This document shows positions 60,801 to 64,000 of a DNA stretch of 64,000 bases, one piece after another (the first letter of the stretch is position 1; each line of letters opens with the position of its first letter). Position numbers and translations under genes: made by a program. The stretch is from Chaunax sp. Z400 (taxonomy: Eukaryota; Chordata; Actinopteri; Lophiiformes; Chaunacidae). The stretch covers positions 4,162,594-4,226,593 of the forward strand of contig CM075184.1 in NCBI GenBank assembly GCA_037577475.1, given 5' to 3'. The notes beneath the pieces are model-generated. The model made no database searches. It was given only the letters and a program-made list of their open reading frames with translations, and was not told the DNA's origin.

Positions 60801-61160
60801 TTGATGACTGTGATGTCATTTATCAAAATGCATCTAAATCCAACCTTGTTCCACTTAACTCAGTATACAATAGACTCTGCGTTCCACACCCATCATTGCA
60901 CAATGTATGAAGCTCTAAGTGGCCATCTCCAAAAGTAAGAAGTCAGACCCACTTGATTCAAATCATATTTAAATGCATTCAAATGCAATTATCCTCTTTA
61001 CTTGCACAAGTATCTGGTACCCTTTACATCTCATCATCAAGTTCGACACTGATCAACTATATTTCTTTGTTCCACGGGTTAAAAAAACACCTGGTAAAAA
61101 AGCTTTTCTGTTTAAAGCCCCTTCAGATTATTAGATCCATCCCATCATACGGTAAATAAA
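60801..61160 (+). mobile_element. LINE reverse-transcriptase C-terminal remnant
   Basis: Plus-strand translation gives 'DVIYQNASKSNLVPLNSVYN', then after a stop and shift pieces such as 'KWPSPKVRSQTHLIQIIFK'. These match the region after the polymerase core in vertebrate LINEs. An open frame (60953-61159) covers the last part. It has stops, is 5'-truncated and is inactive. Confidence 0.6.
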
Positions 61161-62580
61161 AGGAGGCCTTGTCTTCCTACTTTGAGACCGTCTGTTCTTG
61201 TTGAGACTGTTTCTATTTTTTTTTTAACTTGAATAATAAGATGGGTATAAAAAGTCAGAGGACAAACGGACAACTAAGAATGAATCTGACGACTGCAGAG
61301 AGGAATGAACAAGTGGGATCAGACTCAGATGATGGGATTGTCAACGAGACGGCTGATCACATTAAAGGTGCAGGCTGCGTAAACAGGCTGTCACACTCTG
61401 CCAGCTAACAGCTACTAAATATATCTGTCTAACATCTCTTTCTCAACATCTGACATTTCTGGAATAAAACTGGACAGAAAACTGAACATTTTCTTGTTTG
61501 TTTTTTCCTGAATCTTGGTCCCTAGAAAAGTTTTTTACACTTCAGATTAATGTAAAGAAACAAGATGAATTATTATAACAGGACACTTTTTTTCTGTGTG
61601 TCAGGAATTTGGACTTTCTAAATGAATAGTCATGGTTGTATTTACCAAATGAACACTGACGTCATCACTTATCTGGCCCAACAAACGGGGAAAGAAATCA
61701 CACCAGTGACATCTGTTGATGGTGCAGTCTGCTCCATAATAACTCCGACCCCCAACTGTTAAAGATAATATTTATGTGGGTTTGGTGGACGTGATATTTA
61801 CACAGAAACAATGAAAACACCTGCTGCAGATTGTGTGACATCATTTCAACATGCTGCAGCTTTGGAGGCAGAAAACTGGAGATAAATGTGATGATGCGCC
61901 GATTAACACTAAACACACTACATCATTTGTTTTGTGCACCAATGATTTAATACTTCTTAATACATATTAGAGTTGTTGACTGTATGCACTGCATAATAGT
62001 ATTGAGACTTCCTGTTTAAGTCAAAGTACCAATAGAAAGTAAGAAAAACACATTATTATAATATAATTTACTAGTCTGTTATGCATCCGTACTTTTTAGT
62101 GTTGGTAGATCTATTTGTGTACTTTAGATTCATTTTGTGAAATATCAGATTTTACCTCTTTGGGCTCAAACAATTCATAAAATGAAGCCATTTGAGAAGT
62201 TTAGAGGGGAGGGGCTAACAGTCGATAGACGTATGAAACGAAACAAGGAGTCACAACTAAACATGTGTTTTGCTATGGGACAGAGGCCAAACTGTTTGTG
62301 GACCTCTGGTTTAAAGGTTCATTTATGTCAATGTTAAAAACGAATCAGGACGGAGCCTTCCTTCTGTACTCTTTCATCTGAGTTCATTTTGTCCGTATTT
62401 GTGCACAGAAAGCTTACAGAATCAGATAAAACGGAGCAGAACCACAGGAAATCATTGGGGGCAGTGCAGCTGCAATTCAAGCAAGACATGACAAATGTCT
62501 ACTGTAAATACACAAAGAAGACTTTTCCTCTGGTGGCTAGAATAACAAGTGAAAAACAGACTTTCTGTCTACATTTAATG
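61161..62580. other. Intergenic, no gene seen
   Basis: AT-rich unique sequence. Confidence 0.4.
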
Positions 62581-62960
62581 TTGTGACCCGGAGCCATCAT
62601 TCGTGTTTGCTGTTGTGTCTTTTATGTGTTGTTCTCCCTCCCTGCCTGCTGGTGATGCTGCTGTCACTTGCTTCTGTGTGCTTTTGGACATACAGGTGGA
62701 GGCTGCTGATTGGACAGACGACTGATTGCGCCGCCTTTAAAGTGGCACCTGTGGCTCCCAGAAGCAGGTACACATCTCCGCTGCTTCCAACCTGACCTCT
62801 GTGGGCCTTACGGCCTGGTGCTGATTAGTTATTATATTAGATGATAGTATTGTAATATTCTTCAAACCAGCAGCCCAGATTACTGTAGGTGGGAAGTCCT
62901 TTTTGTTGTTCCTTTTATTCTCTCCTGTTTGTGGCTCAGGAAGTTTGGTAAGTTTCATAT
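62581..62960 (+). repeat. Possible old interspersed repeat
   Basis: T/C-rich with 'gctgctgattggacagacg', 'cctttaaagtggcacctgtgg' and 'tcctgtttgtggctcagg', resembling fish repeat bodies. No second copy in the window confirms it. Confidence 0.25.
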
Positions 62961-64000
62961 ATTATTATTTTATATATTATTTTAACGTCTCGACTGTCGC
63001 TGTTCATTGTTGCCGAAACTTCTGACTCCTTACTGCCATCCTGTGGATGGATCAATGCCAACACTTGGAAGTATGTGGGCGCAAAAATAAGCCTTAACAC
63101 TGAACGTGATTAGTGGTCCATCTAGGAATCAACATCATATTTATATTCCTGCAGATGGAAGGAAATCTGTCTTCATTTGCATTAAAGGAAACCAAACTTT
63201 GCAGGGGTGAAAAATAAAAAGGGAACCATCTGTATGAGGTGGGGTACCAGCCTGCAGGAGGTCGTGATGCATTTATGGTGAAGATCTTACAAACATAACT
63301 CAGATCATACAACTATAATAAAAAGACATGTATTTAAATGTGAGTGGAGGCCAACACACTCTCCAGCATGTAGTGTCGTTCATCCAGCAGGGTTTCCAGT
63401 ACATCTATTTATTTGTAGCAGCACCAGGTGTTTCCCACACATAGACTTTACATTGGAGAGCTGCTCAAGGATTTTAACGGCAGCCAAATATATTTAGTGA
63501 CACGTTTTATCCTTATCTTTTATCTGTTGAGAGGACAAATCATGTCTTGTCCTCTGGGAGGGCAGCCTGGAGGCCACTTTACCACATTTAACAGGAAAAT
63601 GAAAACTCAGAAAGTGTTGCAGCTCTGCACCTTCTAGGCATTCACCCATGCAAGCAGAAATGTTCATTATTATGAAGTCCATCACTTTGTTTGTATAAAA
63701 ATCTGCCTCCACATTTTAGCTCAACTGACGTCATACTTCAGGATGTCTATTAAGAATCCAGATTGAATCCTAAAAAAAAGCACAAATATGTTTTTCTATG
63801 TTTTTTCTGAATAAAAACCTTTTAACCAGATAAATGCAAACATTGACCCTTCAAATATACATATGTGGTGTGTGAATTAGAGACATGAATTCAAGGTTCA
63901 GTTAATGATAATTGGGATCCAGACATTTGTGACTCTGCCACACAGCAGCTACACTTTATTTTATGATGTTATCACCTGTTTTAATGTAAAATTGTACTCT
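62961..64000. other. Intergenic, no gene seen
   Basis: No recognised gene, RNA or repeat to the end of the window. Confidence 0.4.

Overview
The window is nuclear DNA from a ray-finned (teleost) fish. The evidence is intron-containing genes with GT-AG splice sites, three vertebrate genes whose spliced products can be read from end to end, many dispersed repeats of types common in fish genomes, and long dinucleotide and tetranucleotide arrays. The species cannot be named from the sequence. Nothing bacterial or viral was seen.

Layout. Positions 1-14,000 hold no recognisable protein gene. They contain AT-rich unique DNA, microsatellites, a GC-rich block (6.8-7.2 kb), a tRNA-derived SINE-like copy (5.4 kb), a Tc1/mariner-type remnant (9.0-9.5 kb), and other repeat pieces. 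A probable promoter and non-coding first exon with a CRE motif (14.04-14.32 kb) precedes islr2 (+, single coding exon, 16970-19078, 702 aa). islr2 encodes a neuronal LRR/Ig membrane protein. stra6 (-, 17 coding exons, 34117 down to 21560, 679 aa), the retinol-uptake receptor, lies tail to tail with islr2. Its introns hold a Tc1/mariner-type remnant, a LINE 3' end and another old repeat. nr2e3 (-, 8 coding exons, 43300 down to 38430, 435 aa), the photoreceptor nuclear receptor, lies about 4.3 kb beyond the stra6 start. Exon phases in both spliced genes sum to an exact open frame from ATG to stop.

Positions 43.3-64 kb have no recognised protein gene. They are dominated by a 2-kb minisatellite with a 33-bp unit (44.66-46.67 kb), a 1.6-kb TTGG-type array (48.64-50.22 kb), smaller satellites, SINE and LINE pieces, and a nested insertion with a 498-bp MITE (58.0-59.3 kb). 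Several complex, non-repetitive blocks could be conserved regulatory elements.

How the genes relate. stra6 (vitamin A uptake in eye tissues) and nr2e3 (rod/cone fate in photoreceptors) are neighbours on the same strand, and islr2 acts in neurons. This is a neural and retinal gene neighbourhood. I found no clearly new biological system. The most notable unexplained structure is the 33-bp minisatellite 1.35 kb upstream of nr2e3. Most of its units carry a forkhead-type core (TGTTTAC), giving dozens of regularly spaced potential sites.
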